A DNA stretch of 11,636 nucleotides from Deltaproteobacteria bacterium. Its GTDB lineage: Bacteria; Bdellovibrionota; Bdellovibrionia; JABDDW01. The stretch spans positions 1 to 11,636 of the forward strand of contig JABDDW010000050.1 of assembly GCA_013287405.1 (NCBI GenBank), in the 5' to 3' direction. Shown here piece after piece: positions 1-7,040 of the stretch; the stretch's first letter is position 1; each line of letters begins with the position of its first letter. The translations under genes were made by a program, and so were the position numbers. The notes under the pieces were generated by a model. The model worked only from the letters and a program-made list of their open reading frames with translations. It was not told the origin of the DNA and made no database searches.

Positions 1-41
1 CGGCGGTTTGGTCATCACTAGCCTCAGTCACTTTTGAAAAA

Positions 42-1310
42 TCAAGGTCCGAGGGATGTTTTTTCGAGATCTAGAGTTCCAGAATAATTCTTTTTACCGG
101 CAACGACCACCGTCGTAGCACAGATCCCAGAAACGTTAGCCAGAGTGATTAAAGGATCCAAAATTGGGGTCGTCGCCAGGATGACCACAACCGCGGTTTC
201 TGGAGGGATTCCTAAAGGACTTAAAACGATATTCATTATTGCAAAAGTCCCAACAGCCGGAATTCCAGCTCCCGCCACCGAGACCAAAATCGAACCTAAG
301 ACAAGAATCGGATAGGACGTCGGCGGAATTGGAATCTTATAGAGTTGGGAGACCGACATAAAACTAAAGAAAAAAGCACTTCCCCAGGGGTTGAGACACA
401 TCCCGAGAGGTAAAATCAGATTTGTCGCGTGCTCTTCAATTCCAAGTTTTTCCTTGAGGCAACGAAGAGAAATCGGCATGGTGGCAAAGCTGCTGGATGT
501 CCCCAGCGCCACTAGATATGCTTCCTTTAATGACTTCACCGTCTGCCATGGAGAGACTTTTGTGACCCAAGAAATCATTATTGAAGAAACAACCACAACG
601 GCGATCATTCCCAGTGAGACCAGTAGAACAAAAAAACTTAAAGAAAGAATGACATCCAAACCAATTTTTGAAATTTGAACAGAAAGAAGGGCAAAGAGCC
701 CGATGGGAAGAGCATACATGGTTGCATTTATAATTCTTAAGAAAGATTCAAAGAGCGTATCAAAGACCTGAATGACGAGTTTTCCACCACTATGAGTTAC
801 GAAGCCTAACGATATTCCAAACGCCATCGAAAAGATCAATATAGAGAGATTCCTATCTTGCGAAATCGCTAAGAAGATGTTCGTTGGAAAAAGATCTTGA
901 AAAAATCCGGCATAACCTGCGCCCGGAAGGGTTGTACTGTGATGATTAGAATTTGCCAGGAGTTGTCCGAGCAGGTTTCGCGCGCGATCGTCGATCCTGT
1001 TCCCCACCCCGGTTACAAAAGCTATGAGGGCTCCAAGCAGGCTTGAAACCACAAGACCCACGGGCAACGTACTTAGAAAGCGTTTGAGATATTTAGACAT
1101 TCCTTCATGATTGAGAAGCTTAGCCACGTTGGTCGTGATGGCACAGATTAAAACAGGGACAAGGCACATTTGAATCGCCGCTAGAAAAACACTTCCGAGG
1201 GGCTCTAGTTTAACGGAAAAATCCTTGAAGAAAATGCCGTTGACGATCCCGCCAATACTCGCGGTCAGAATAAGCCAGGGACTAAGCAAAAAGCCTAGTT
1301 TCTTTTCCAT
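42..1310 (-). CDS. Glutamate-transporter-fold (DAACS/SDF family) carrier with altered sodium sites
   Basis: This inner-membrane protein of 422 residues belongs to the dicarboxylate/amino acid:cation symporter family, which moves acidic or neutral amino acids or dicarboxylates into the cell. Eight hydrophobic segments can be traced. The HP1 serine motif is present (TSSS, residues 271-274), followed by PLGMCLNPWGS (301-311) in place of the usual NMDGT segment, the HP2 region (about 344-355) and TM8 with LDPLITLANVSG (384-395). Aligned by eye with GltPh, the substrate aspartate (D385) and N392 are kept. Positions equal to D312, D390, R397 and D405 are W309, T381, I388 and I396. I chose the ATG at 1310 because GGAGGG precedes it closely; an ATG at 1337 has no ribosome site. 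It overlaps the upstream binding-protein gene by 16 bases, so the two are probably translationally coupled. Family is secure; substrate and coupling ion are not. Confidence 0.88.
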   Translation of the reverse strand: MEKKLGFLLSPWLILTASIGGIVNGIFFKDFSVKLEPLGSVFLAAIQMCLVPVLICAITTNVAKLLNHEGMSKYLKRFLSTLPVGLVVSSLLGALIAFVTGVGNRIDDRARNLLGQLLANSNHHSTTLPGAGYAGFFQDLFPTNIFLAISQDRNLSILIFSMAFGISLGFVTHSGGKLVIQVFDTLFESFLRIINATMYALPIGLFALLSVQISKIGLDVILSLSFFVLLVSLGMIAVVVVSSIMISWVTKVSPWQTVKSLKEAYLVALGTSSSFATMPISLRCLKEKLGIEEHATNLILPLGMCLNPWGSAFFFSFMSVSQLYKIPIPPTSYPILVLGSILVSVAGAGIPAVGTFAIMNIVLSPLGIPPETAVVVILATTPILDPLITLANVSGICATTVVVAGKKNYSGTLDLEKTSLGP

Positions 1311-2137
1311 GGACCCTCCACGTAGTCTTGGATCCATTTATCAAGGGTGCCATCGTCGCGAATAGCATTTAAGTAAAGGTTGAGCCATTTTAAAAGAGGA
1401 GCAGACTTCCAGTTTGTAGCTATGGCGATTTGACCCACTCTGTTTTTTCGGTTGAGTTTTTGGACCTGAAGATTAAAGGACGGATGCTTCTCCTGCCAAA
1501 TTCTAAATGTAGTTTCGTCTGTCAAAACGACCTGCACCTCTCCTTTTTCAACGGCCTCGAAAAGAGCCTCATCACCGTCAAAGGTTTGAACTATGGCATT
1601 AGGAAAATCAAAATGAGCAGAGCGAGCAAAATAAGATCCTGTTGTAGCCCCTAAAGTTATTTTTTCTTTTTTAAGTTCATCAGAATAATCTTTTTTATCA
1701 CCTAGGCCGTAGTGAACCATGAGTTGACGATTAAGAAGGAGGACATGGGGAACCTTAAGATAAGGAGTAGAGAAATCTACAATCAAAGCCCGTTCTAGGG
1801 ACGTAGTCAAATGGCAGAGAGCGATGTCGGCCTTGCCCTCGGAGACTTTTTGAATGGCGTCGTCATAACTTTTGGCACTTCGGTCGATAAACAGAGATAC
1901 GCCTAGACGAGAAGCAATGTTTTGAGCGAGGGTCGCGTCCAAACCCACGATATCCCCGTCTGGCGTTTTTGCAAAAAAAGGCTTTGAATCCTGACTGGGC
2001 ATCGCAACCACCAGTTTGTGCCTACCAAAAATCTCCTGGAGACCCGCCGGATAACTATTTTGAGAAAGGGGAAAACTCTTGGTGGAAAAAAGCCCGATCA
2101 AAAGGCAAGACATGAAAAATTTGAGGTGTCGCGACAT
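1295..2137 (-). CDS. Periplasmic family 3 (amino-acid type) solute-binding protein
   Basis: A 280-residue exported protein of the SBP_bac_3 family, which captures amino acids in the periplasm. An N-terminal hydrophobic stretch (about 6-24) acts as signal peptide. Family landmarks follow in order: KLVVAMP (41-47) as first strand, GDIVGLDATLAQNIASRLG (61-79), KADIALCHLTTSLERA (102-117) with R116 at the position that normally holds the ligand carboxylate, and VLTDETT (204-210) with D207 where the ligand amino group is usually bound. Both ligand residues suggest it still binds an alpha-amino acid. Normally such proteins serve ABC importers, but no permease or ATPase of that type is nearby; instead the gene overlaps a GltPh-fold carrier. 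Cys11 sits inside the hydrophobic core and does not form a lipobox. The start codon is preceded only by a weak A-rich site within a potential hairpin. Confidence 0.88.
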   Translation of the reverse strand: MSRHLKFFMSCLLIGLFSTKSFPLSQNSYPAGLQEIFGRHKLVVAMPSQDSKPFFAKTPDGDIVGLDATLAQNIASRLGVSLFIDRSAKSYDDAIQKVSEGKADIALCHLTTSLERALIVDFSTPYLKVPHVLLLNRQLMVHYGLGDKKDYSDELKKEKITLGATTGSYFARSAHFDFPNAIVQTFDGDEALFEAVEKGEVQVVLTDETTFRIWQEKHPSFNLQVQKLNRKNRVGQIAIATNWKSAPLLKWLNLYLNAIRDDGTLDKWIQDYVEGPWKRN

Positions 2138-2158
2138 GTTCTTTTAATCGGAAGAACA
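2137..2158 (-). promoter_or_regulatory. Hairpin covering the start of the binding-protein gene
   Basis: A perfect 7-base inverted repeat (TGTTCTT / AAGAACA with an 8-base loop) lies directly before the start codon at 2137. On the minus-strand mRNA the 3' arm contains the only purine-rich candidate ribosome site (AAAAGAA) and the A of the AUG. It could limit initiation. The stem is AT-rich, so the effect may be modest. Confidence 0.3.
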
Positions 2159-2193
2159 GGGCGCTGACTTCACAGCTCTCTTTAGAGGAAATG

Positions 2194-2217
2194 GGCCAAG
2201 ACTTAGGGCTTGGGGCC
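2194..2217 (-). terminator. Weak hairpin after the second Ppx/GppA-like gene
   Basis: Immediately after the stop codon at 2220-2222 the minus strand can fold GGCC-CC-AAG / CTT-GGCC around an 8-base loop, with a two-base bulge. What follows is CATTTCCTCT, not a real T-run, so this is at best an inefficient terminator or an mRNA-end stabiliser. No convincing promoter was seen in the 82-base gap before the next gene, so read-through into the binding-protein gene is possible. Confidence 0.25.
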
Positions 2218-2219
2218 AG

Positions 2220-3437
2220 TCAAGGGTTCGGGGGACCTACAATTTCAGCGCGAGAGTCCACGGTTTTCCAATAGGTAGGTGTGGGAAGCATTCCTAATGC
2301 ATTATCTACATCCACCACTTCCACTCGATTGATATTAAAAACTTTCATACAAGTATAAATGTAGAGAATATTGGTGGCGGTAGAAGAAATAAAATCTTCA
2401 TCAGCCTTATATTTATTTCTGATCGCATCATCTCCGGACCGAAGGAGATCATTAAGCAATGTCTTGAGATCCTCTTGGCTATAGCCCGTAGCATTTTGTA
2501 AACCACTCGCTTTCAAAATGGCGAGAGCTCCATTATGAGAGCCGCCAATGCCGCGAACCGTTACTCCCGTAGTGTTAGCCCTTTCGCCGATCCAGTTATT
2601 TCTAGATTTCACAATCTTTTTAATCTCTGGGTCACTACTGACGATATTTTCTGCTTTAAGCAGAAGATCTTCTAAATTATCTGTCGGACTCAAAATCGGG
2701 TTCGGGGATTTCTGGGGATCTTTACTAAGGGCCGTAAGAAATTTGTTCGTAAACGAATTGCTGGTCAATTCATTACCAAAGTCATGCCAACTCTTCTGGG
2801 TTGTAGACTTATCTGCAAAGTACCCTTCAATTTGCATACTCGTGCTGCCGATATCCCAGCTCATATTAAAATTGGGATCAGAGTTGAACTCAGGCTGTGC
2901 ACCCAGTAGTCCGTAGACCCCTAAGTATCCGAGGTGACCCTCTTCAACTTGCGAAAGTACACGAATATTTAAACCTTTCGCTCGTTCAGCAGCTAAAAAC
3001 TCAGGACGGTTCTTTGAGTCCCTAATTGTAGCAGTAGCACCCCCAACGTATTCATAAACTCCAGTAGCCAAAGGCTTATAGGGAGCTAAATCAGGATTTG
3101 TATTAAGGTCGTTTGTGATTTCTTCAGAATATTTATCGAGGGAATTACGCAGCGTAGCGACAGACTCTTGAATAAAAGTAGAATCGATAACTCCGTCTTT
3201 TACATTTTTACGCCATGAGATCGGAATCTTGTTGCCCTTAGGCTTTTTTCCAGGAGCCGTAACTTGCTTCAAGAGAACATGATGGCAGACATCCACTACT
3301 CCGGCTCTCATCTTCGTAGAATTAGAGCCAACGTCCATGGCGATCCGTATTCGAATGCAGCTCAAATCAGTATCGGCTCCCGCAATCGAGGCAAAAACCG
3401 TAAGTGCAACACCTAAACTTATGTATTTAAGAAGCAT
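2220..3437 (-). CDS. Secreted Ppx/GppA-like phosphohydrolase-fold protein (paralogue B)
   Basis: A 405-residue protein with a signal peptide (cleavage likely after A21, AGA/DTD) followed by the actin-like ATPase fold of the exopolyphosphatase/GppA family. Visible landmarks: first phosphate loop AMDVGSNSTKM (33-43, D35); an ATGVYEY and PEFL region (124-148) matching the family's ATSALRxAxN segment; GLNIRVLSQVEEGHLGYLGV (155-174) with E165/E166 at the catalytic glutamate position; second phosphate loop WDIGSTSMQIEG (194-205, D195); a GIGG loop (296-299); and VDNALG (377-382). All core acidic residues are present, so phosphoanhydride hydrolysis is plausible. The usual family acts in the cytoplasm; export is unusual. 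C27 and C51 bracket the first loop and may form a disulphide. Start chosen at 3437 for the GGGAGGAA site just upstream; an ATG at 3491 would overlap a terminator. Substrate unknown. Confidence 0.72.
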   Translation of the reverse strand: MLLKYISLGVALTVFASIAGADTDLSCIRIRIAMDVGSNSTKMRAGVVDVCHHVLLKQVTAPGKKPKGNKIPISWRKNVKDGVIDSTFIQESVATLRNSLDKYSEEITNDLNTNPDLAPYKPLATGVYEYVGGATATIRDSKNRPEFLAAERAKGLNIRVLSQVEEGHLGYLGVYGLLGAQPEFNSDPNFNMSWDIGSTSMQIEGYFADKSTTQKSWHDFGNELTSNSFTNKFLTALSKDPQKSPNPILSPTDNLEDLLLKAENIVSSDPEIKKIVKSRNNWIGERANTTGVTVRGIGGSHNGALAILKASGLQNATGYSQEDLKTLLNDLLRSGDDAIRNKYKADEDFISSTATNILYIYTCMKVFNINRVEVVDVDNALGMLPTPTYWKTVDSRAEIVGPPNP

Positions 3438-3457
3438 TCTTCCTCCCAGATCAGGAC

Positions 3458-3489
3458 AAAAAAAACGGGTGCTCCCATGAGGAGCACCC
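3458..3489 (-). terminator. Strong intrinsic terminator between genes of the cluster
   Basis: The minus strand carries a perfect 9-bp GC-rich stem GGGTGCTCC / GGAGCACCC with a 5-base loop, then one G and eight T. This is a textbook rho-independent terminator, starting 15 bases after the stop codon of the gene at 3505-5430. Its T-run ends 20 bases before the next start codon at 3437, leaving room for a ribosome site but not for a promoter. Confidence 0.9.
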
Positions 3490-3504
3490 AACCATCAACT
3501 ATTA

Positions 3505-5430
3505 TTACGGATTATCATTAAGCAGATCATTAGCCCGTTCGTCTTCCATCTGCGATTCCACGGTTGTACCAGACCCCGTTGCAGCGTCGATCTGAGCTTC
3601 AAGGATTGCGGCCTGAGAAACTCGCGTTCTCCAAATGTTCAGGGCATTCTTCAACTGCATAACTGCGCCTTTTATCGAATCGTCATCTTGCGACTGAATG
3701 TCTGAGGTCTTCGTAACCTGATTTCGTTGATTTAAGATGTAGCCAAGGAGACCTTGCTCGGTGACATACTTCTTAATTTCCTCTCTCTCAGCCTTGTTGT
3801 ATCGCTTCTTGTAATAGATCTGCATTTTAGCAAGTCCACCAGGTGAGCGAACAAGTTTTTCTTCGTACATATCAGCAGCCATAAGTCTTAAGAGAAGGTA
3901 TTGAGCCTTCCATTTGTCAGCTTGACCTTTAATAGCAGCAAGTCCACTGTTAGCAAAATCAAAGATGCCGGAGGTTTCTCCCTTTAATATCATGACTCCA
4001 TCACTTTGAGTCTGATCCAAGCTAGTCTTAGTTTTGTCTGCACCCAAGAGGATTCTTGCCTTACTGCTCGCATAATTTAAAGCACTAGTATAGGCGGCAA
4101 CCTGAACTTCTGCCACAGAGTCAAAACTCTTATCCACACCTGGCTTAAAATTTTGGATGATGTAGAGAGGATCCTTTCCAACTGTACCCAGAATATCAGT
4201 TAACCCAAAGAGGAAGTCCTTAGCGGAATATTTATCAGAGTATTCAATTGTAAAAGCACCTATCCCAAACCCCTTAACGGCTCTCAAAGCCGATTTGATC
4301 CAGAAATCTCTTAAGATGTCTTTGTAAGCATCTTCTTCAGAAAGGGCCCGGACATTTGATAAATTAGAAACCCCACCGCACATCCACGTTGGGCAAAGGG
4401 TATTAACAATTCTGTTACCAATTTGGCTTTGACCAAACACAGCGGCAAAACTCATAATATCTTGGCGCAAGTTTTGATGCAGGAGCCTGACCGCATCAAA
4501 AGCCTTTTGAGGTGGTCTTCTTAGGTCCTCCATCTGTTTCACAAGGGCTTCATGTTGATCGTTGAGGATTTTAATCCCAGCAGGGGCCAAGCGAATCCTA
4601 AGATTATCGCACCCTGCATCCGCACAGGAAATAGGATGGACGCCATTGGCATCTTCTTTTTTCGCTTTAGAGTCATTGTTGTTGTAATCATAGTGGGTTT
4701 CGTCTGTTCCATCTTCAGAAACTCGAATCTCACCGGTAGGAAAAATAATAAGATAGTTTTGAGCCGCCACAAGTTTGTTGTTGGCACGAATTCCCCCTTT
4801 AAAGCTCTTTATAAAAGCTGTGACATTGGCGTTTGAGGCCCCGCCGGGAAATGTCTGGGTCATTAGTTTTTGATCATCCACCGGGATCCCTTTAAAATCG
4901 GTATCAAAGAAAGAGGCTAAATTATCAATGGCCTCAGTGGCTATCCCTACATCCGATTGGTAACGGGAATAAGCCTGAAATAGGGCGTCAGAAGATATAA
5001 ATTGTCGAGTGCCTTGAGAGAACATACTTAGAGAAACCAGTCCTCCTTGGGACCAGAGGTCACGGGTAATCTTTATTAAAGCTTGACGAGCTGTCGTTTG
5101 CATCTGGTCAAATTTTTCTTGAGTCCGTTGGGTAGCCTGTTTCATAGCCTGAGCAATAGGATAGTTAATCATATCAGGAGTTCTATATGAACAGTTCCCG
5201 TCACACTTAATAAAGGCCCCTGTCCCCGGAGAAAAACTATTCACCCAGAGCATGGGGTCCGAATTCATAACAGATTTCGGATTGGCCACAGAAGACGGCA
5301 TTCCCGGCATGGTTTGCAAACTCTGGGGAAAAGCCATGTCGTCTTGTGGGCTGTTATCCTGGCCCAGAGCGATCATTGAAAAGCTGATCACGCCCACTAG
5401 ACCCAAACTTTTAATAATTCTTAGTTTCAT
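3505..5430 (-). CDS. Secreted protein of unknown function with three close cysteine pairs
   Basis: I do not recognise this 641-residue protein. It begins with a signal peptide (hydrophobic core about 8-22, cleavage near G23/Q24) and a proline/serine/methionine-rich linker (25-60). The rest is mostly predicted helical, with charged and glutamine-rich stretches (about 93-130, 285-325, 500-570), an Asp/Asn-rich segment (237-262) and an acidic C-terminus. All six mature cysteines fall in three tight pairs: CDGNC (76-80), CADAGC (269-274) and CPTWMC (346-351), which fits disulphides formed in the periplasm or, less likely, metal binding. There is no membrane segment after the signal peptide. The start at 5430 is supported by GAGAGGA upstream. 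It sits 29 bases after one Ppx/GppA-like gene and before another, so it probably belongs to the same transcript and may act with them. Confidence 0.8.
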   Translation of the reverse strand: MKLRIIKSLGLVGVISFSMIALGQDNSPQDDMAFPQSLQTMPGMPSSVANPKSVMNSDPMLWVNSFSPGTGAFIKCDGNCSYRTPDMINYPIAQAMKQATQRTQEKFDQMQTTARQALIKITRDLWSQGGLVSLSMFSQGTRQFISSDALFQAYSRYQSDVGIATEAIDNLASFFDTDFKGIPVDDQKLMTQTFPGGASNANVTAFIKSFKGGIRANNKLVAAQNYLIIFPTGEIRVSEDGTDETHYDYNNNDSKAKKEDANGVHPISCADAGCDNLRIRLAPAGIKILNDQHEALVKQMEDLRRPPQKAFDAVRLLHQNLRQDIMSFAAVFGQSQIGNRIVNTLCPTWMCGGVSNLSNVRALSEEDAYKDILRDFWIKSALRAVKGFGIGAFTIEYSDKYSAKDFLFGLTDILGTVGKDPLYIIQNFKPGVDKSFDSVAEVQVAAYTSALNYASSKARILLGADKTKTSLDQTQSDGVMILKGETSGIFDFANSGLAAIKGQADKWKAQYLLLRLMAADMYEEKLVRSPGGLAKMQIYYKKRYNKAEREEIKKYVTEQGLLGYILNQRNQVTKTSDIQSQDDDSIKGAVMQLKNALNIWRTRVSQAAILEAQIDAATGSGTTVESQMEDERANDLLNDNP

Positions 5431-5459
5431 TTTTTTCCTCTCATCTCAAAAATATTCAC

Positions 5460-7040
5460 TTAATTTTTGCCACAAACTTTATAAACCAAAGTGGTTTTTC
5501 CTGGAACCACACATGTCTTATCTTTACCACTCGCAATGGCGCTCTTGTTGGAACACATATCCGTAAAGGCCCAGCAAGGGTCCTTGATCATACACTTGTT
5601 ACCGGGAGCCATCTCGTGGACGGTCGAAGCACAAGTAGCATCATTTTCATCCGAGGAGCCCACAGCTGAAGCAATAGCACTTCCCGAAGTAGAAGTGTCG
5701 TCGTGGTGAATGGCCGTTTTAACGTCGATGGCTCTGTGTTCACGAGCAGCTTTAACGGCTTCACTTTCTACAGTTGGACGCGCATACTGCATTTTGATAT
5801 TGTATTCTTTAGTGAACAGCGCACCTAAAGTATTGTCCACCTTGCTAAACCAAATTTTTGTTATTCTTAAACCTTTCATGAACCCTAGAACTAGGGCCGC
5901 GTTGGGAATCAACTGTTGAGCATATTCTGGACTATCCATTTTAGAGAGCTCTGGAGAATCCACGCTCTTATTTTCTACCTTTTCAAGAAGATCGTTCACA
6001 TCTTCGATGGTGAAAGAATCTGATTTAGTTTGTAAAATTCTCTCAATTGCAGATTTTAGGGCCTTATTAATAACTCCGCCGACGCCCACAATAATTGGCG
6101 AACCGTTCATGTCTCCAGCGATTCGAGCCTTAACCGTGTCGGGAGCATTCAAAGCTTCAGACTTGGCAAAGTCCACAATGGACTTGATATCATCGTGGCT
6201 CATTGGCAGAAGATTAAGAGGCTGCTCTGGATTCCATACGCCACCTCTTACGTTTTCAACGGCATATTTTACGATGTTGTCAGATGCCAAAGTTGAAGAG
6301 AAAGCTGCAAAACTACCATCAACACCCTTGGTGCCGGACTGGGCACTTCCATTTCCAATTCCTAAAGTAATAATAGAGTTGGCATCAATATTTTTGTATT
6401 TGGGATTAGCCTTAACATCCGTTGTAGCACTCATCCATTCAATAAGAGCTTCTTGAGGCCCAGTGGGAACGAGAAGCCGAATGCCTAATGTATTACCAAG
6501 ATAACCTACAACATAATCAGAATTCTGGGATTCTCGGAAAGCCTCTGTCGCAACACCGACCTTGTCGTCAGGATGAAATCGGTTGGCAATTTGAACAAGG
6601 CGGCTTAGTTCGCTTTTCACGCTAACTGTGATTTTCTGACTGGGGTTACAAACATCCGTAACTTCTATTCCGTCTTCCAAAAGCTCCATGGGAAATCGAG
6701 GATAATTCTTCCAATTAACATTCTTTCCCGCTCTCTCTTTATCCTTAGCCTCGTCTATGCTTAAATCAAGGTATCGCTTAAAGGGTAGATTTGACCGGGA
6801 TTCGCAGTCCTCTTGTTTATTATCTTTTGCAGGATAAATTTGTTTTGCCGTTTGGGCGCATGCATCGACCTCAAAAACCTTCATCTTAGTTTGACCTGAA
6901 CCAATGTCAAAGGCCGCACGCGTCCTTAAACACTCGCTGGCGCTTGAAACGGTCTTTACGGGCCCACCCAGACTTGGGAAGCTGAACAATCCTAATAAAG
7001 ACAACGCTATTAGTGGATTTGTAAGCGAACTTTTATACAT
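5460..7040 (-). CDS. Secreted Ppx/GppA-like protein with cysteine-rich tail (paralogue A)
   Basis: A 526-residue protein with a signal peptide (about 1-25) and a Ppx/GppA-type actin-like fold: first phosphate loop AAFDIGSGQTKM (42-53, D45); VATEAFRES (163-171) matching the family ATSALRE segment; LGIRLLVPTGPQEALIEW (185-202) with E197 at the catalytic glutamate position; LGIGNGSAQ (226-234) as second phosphate loop, where the usual Asp is G227; VGVGG (318-322); and VDNTLG (401-406), shared with the paralogue at 2220-3437. C37 and C61 bracket the first loop with the same 24-residue spacing as in that paralogue. An extra region after about residue 415 ends in a six-cysteine domain (C470, C483, C489, C496, C510, C523), consistent with three disulphides. 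Loss of the second Asp may mean altered or lost catalysis. AAGGAG precedes the start by five bases. First gene of the apparent cluster. Confidence 0.72.
   Translation of the reverse strand: MYKSSLTNPLIALSLLGLFSFPSLGGPVKTVSSASECLRTRAAFDIGSGQTKMKVFEVDACAQTAKQIYPAKDNKQEDCESRSNLPFKRYLDLSIDEAKDKERAGKNVNWKNYPRFPMELLEDGIEVTDVCNPSQKITVSVKSELSRLVQIANRFHPDDKVGVATEAFRESQNSDYVVGYLGNTLGIRLLVPTGPQEALIEWMSATTDVKANPKYKNIDANSIITLGIGNGSAQSGTKGVDGSFAAFSSTLASDNIVKYAVENVRGGVWNPEQPLNLLPMSHDDIKSIVDFAKSEALNAPDTVKARIAGDMNGSPIIVGVGGVINKALKSAIERILQTKSDSFTIEDVNDLLEKVENKSVDSPELSKMDSPEYAQQLIPNAALVLGFMKGLRITKIWFSKVDNTLGALFTKEYNIKMQYARPTVESEAVKAAREHRAIDVKTAIHHDDTSTSGSAIASAVGSSDENDATCASTVHEMAPGNKCMIKDPCWAFTDMCSNKSAIASGKDKTCVVPGKTTLVYKVCGKN

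Noticed and set aside
2085..2137. Lipoprotein signal for the solute-binding protein (Cys11)
   Set aside because: The residues before Cys11 (FFMS) do not fit a lipobox and the cysteine lies within the hydrophobic core rather than at its end.
3438..3491. Upstream ATG at 3491 as the start of the second Ppx/GppA-like gene
   Set aside because: It would place the start inside the intrinsic terminator stem and put 18 extra residues before a well-formed signal peptide; the ATG at 3437 has a strong ribosome site.
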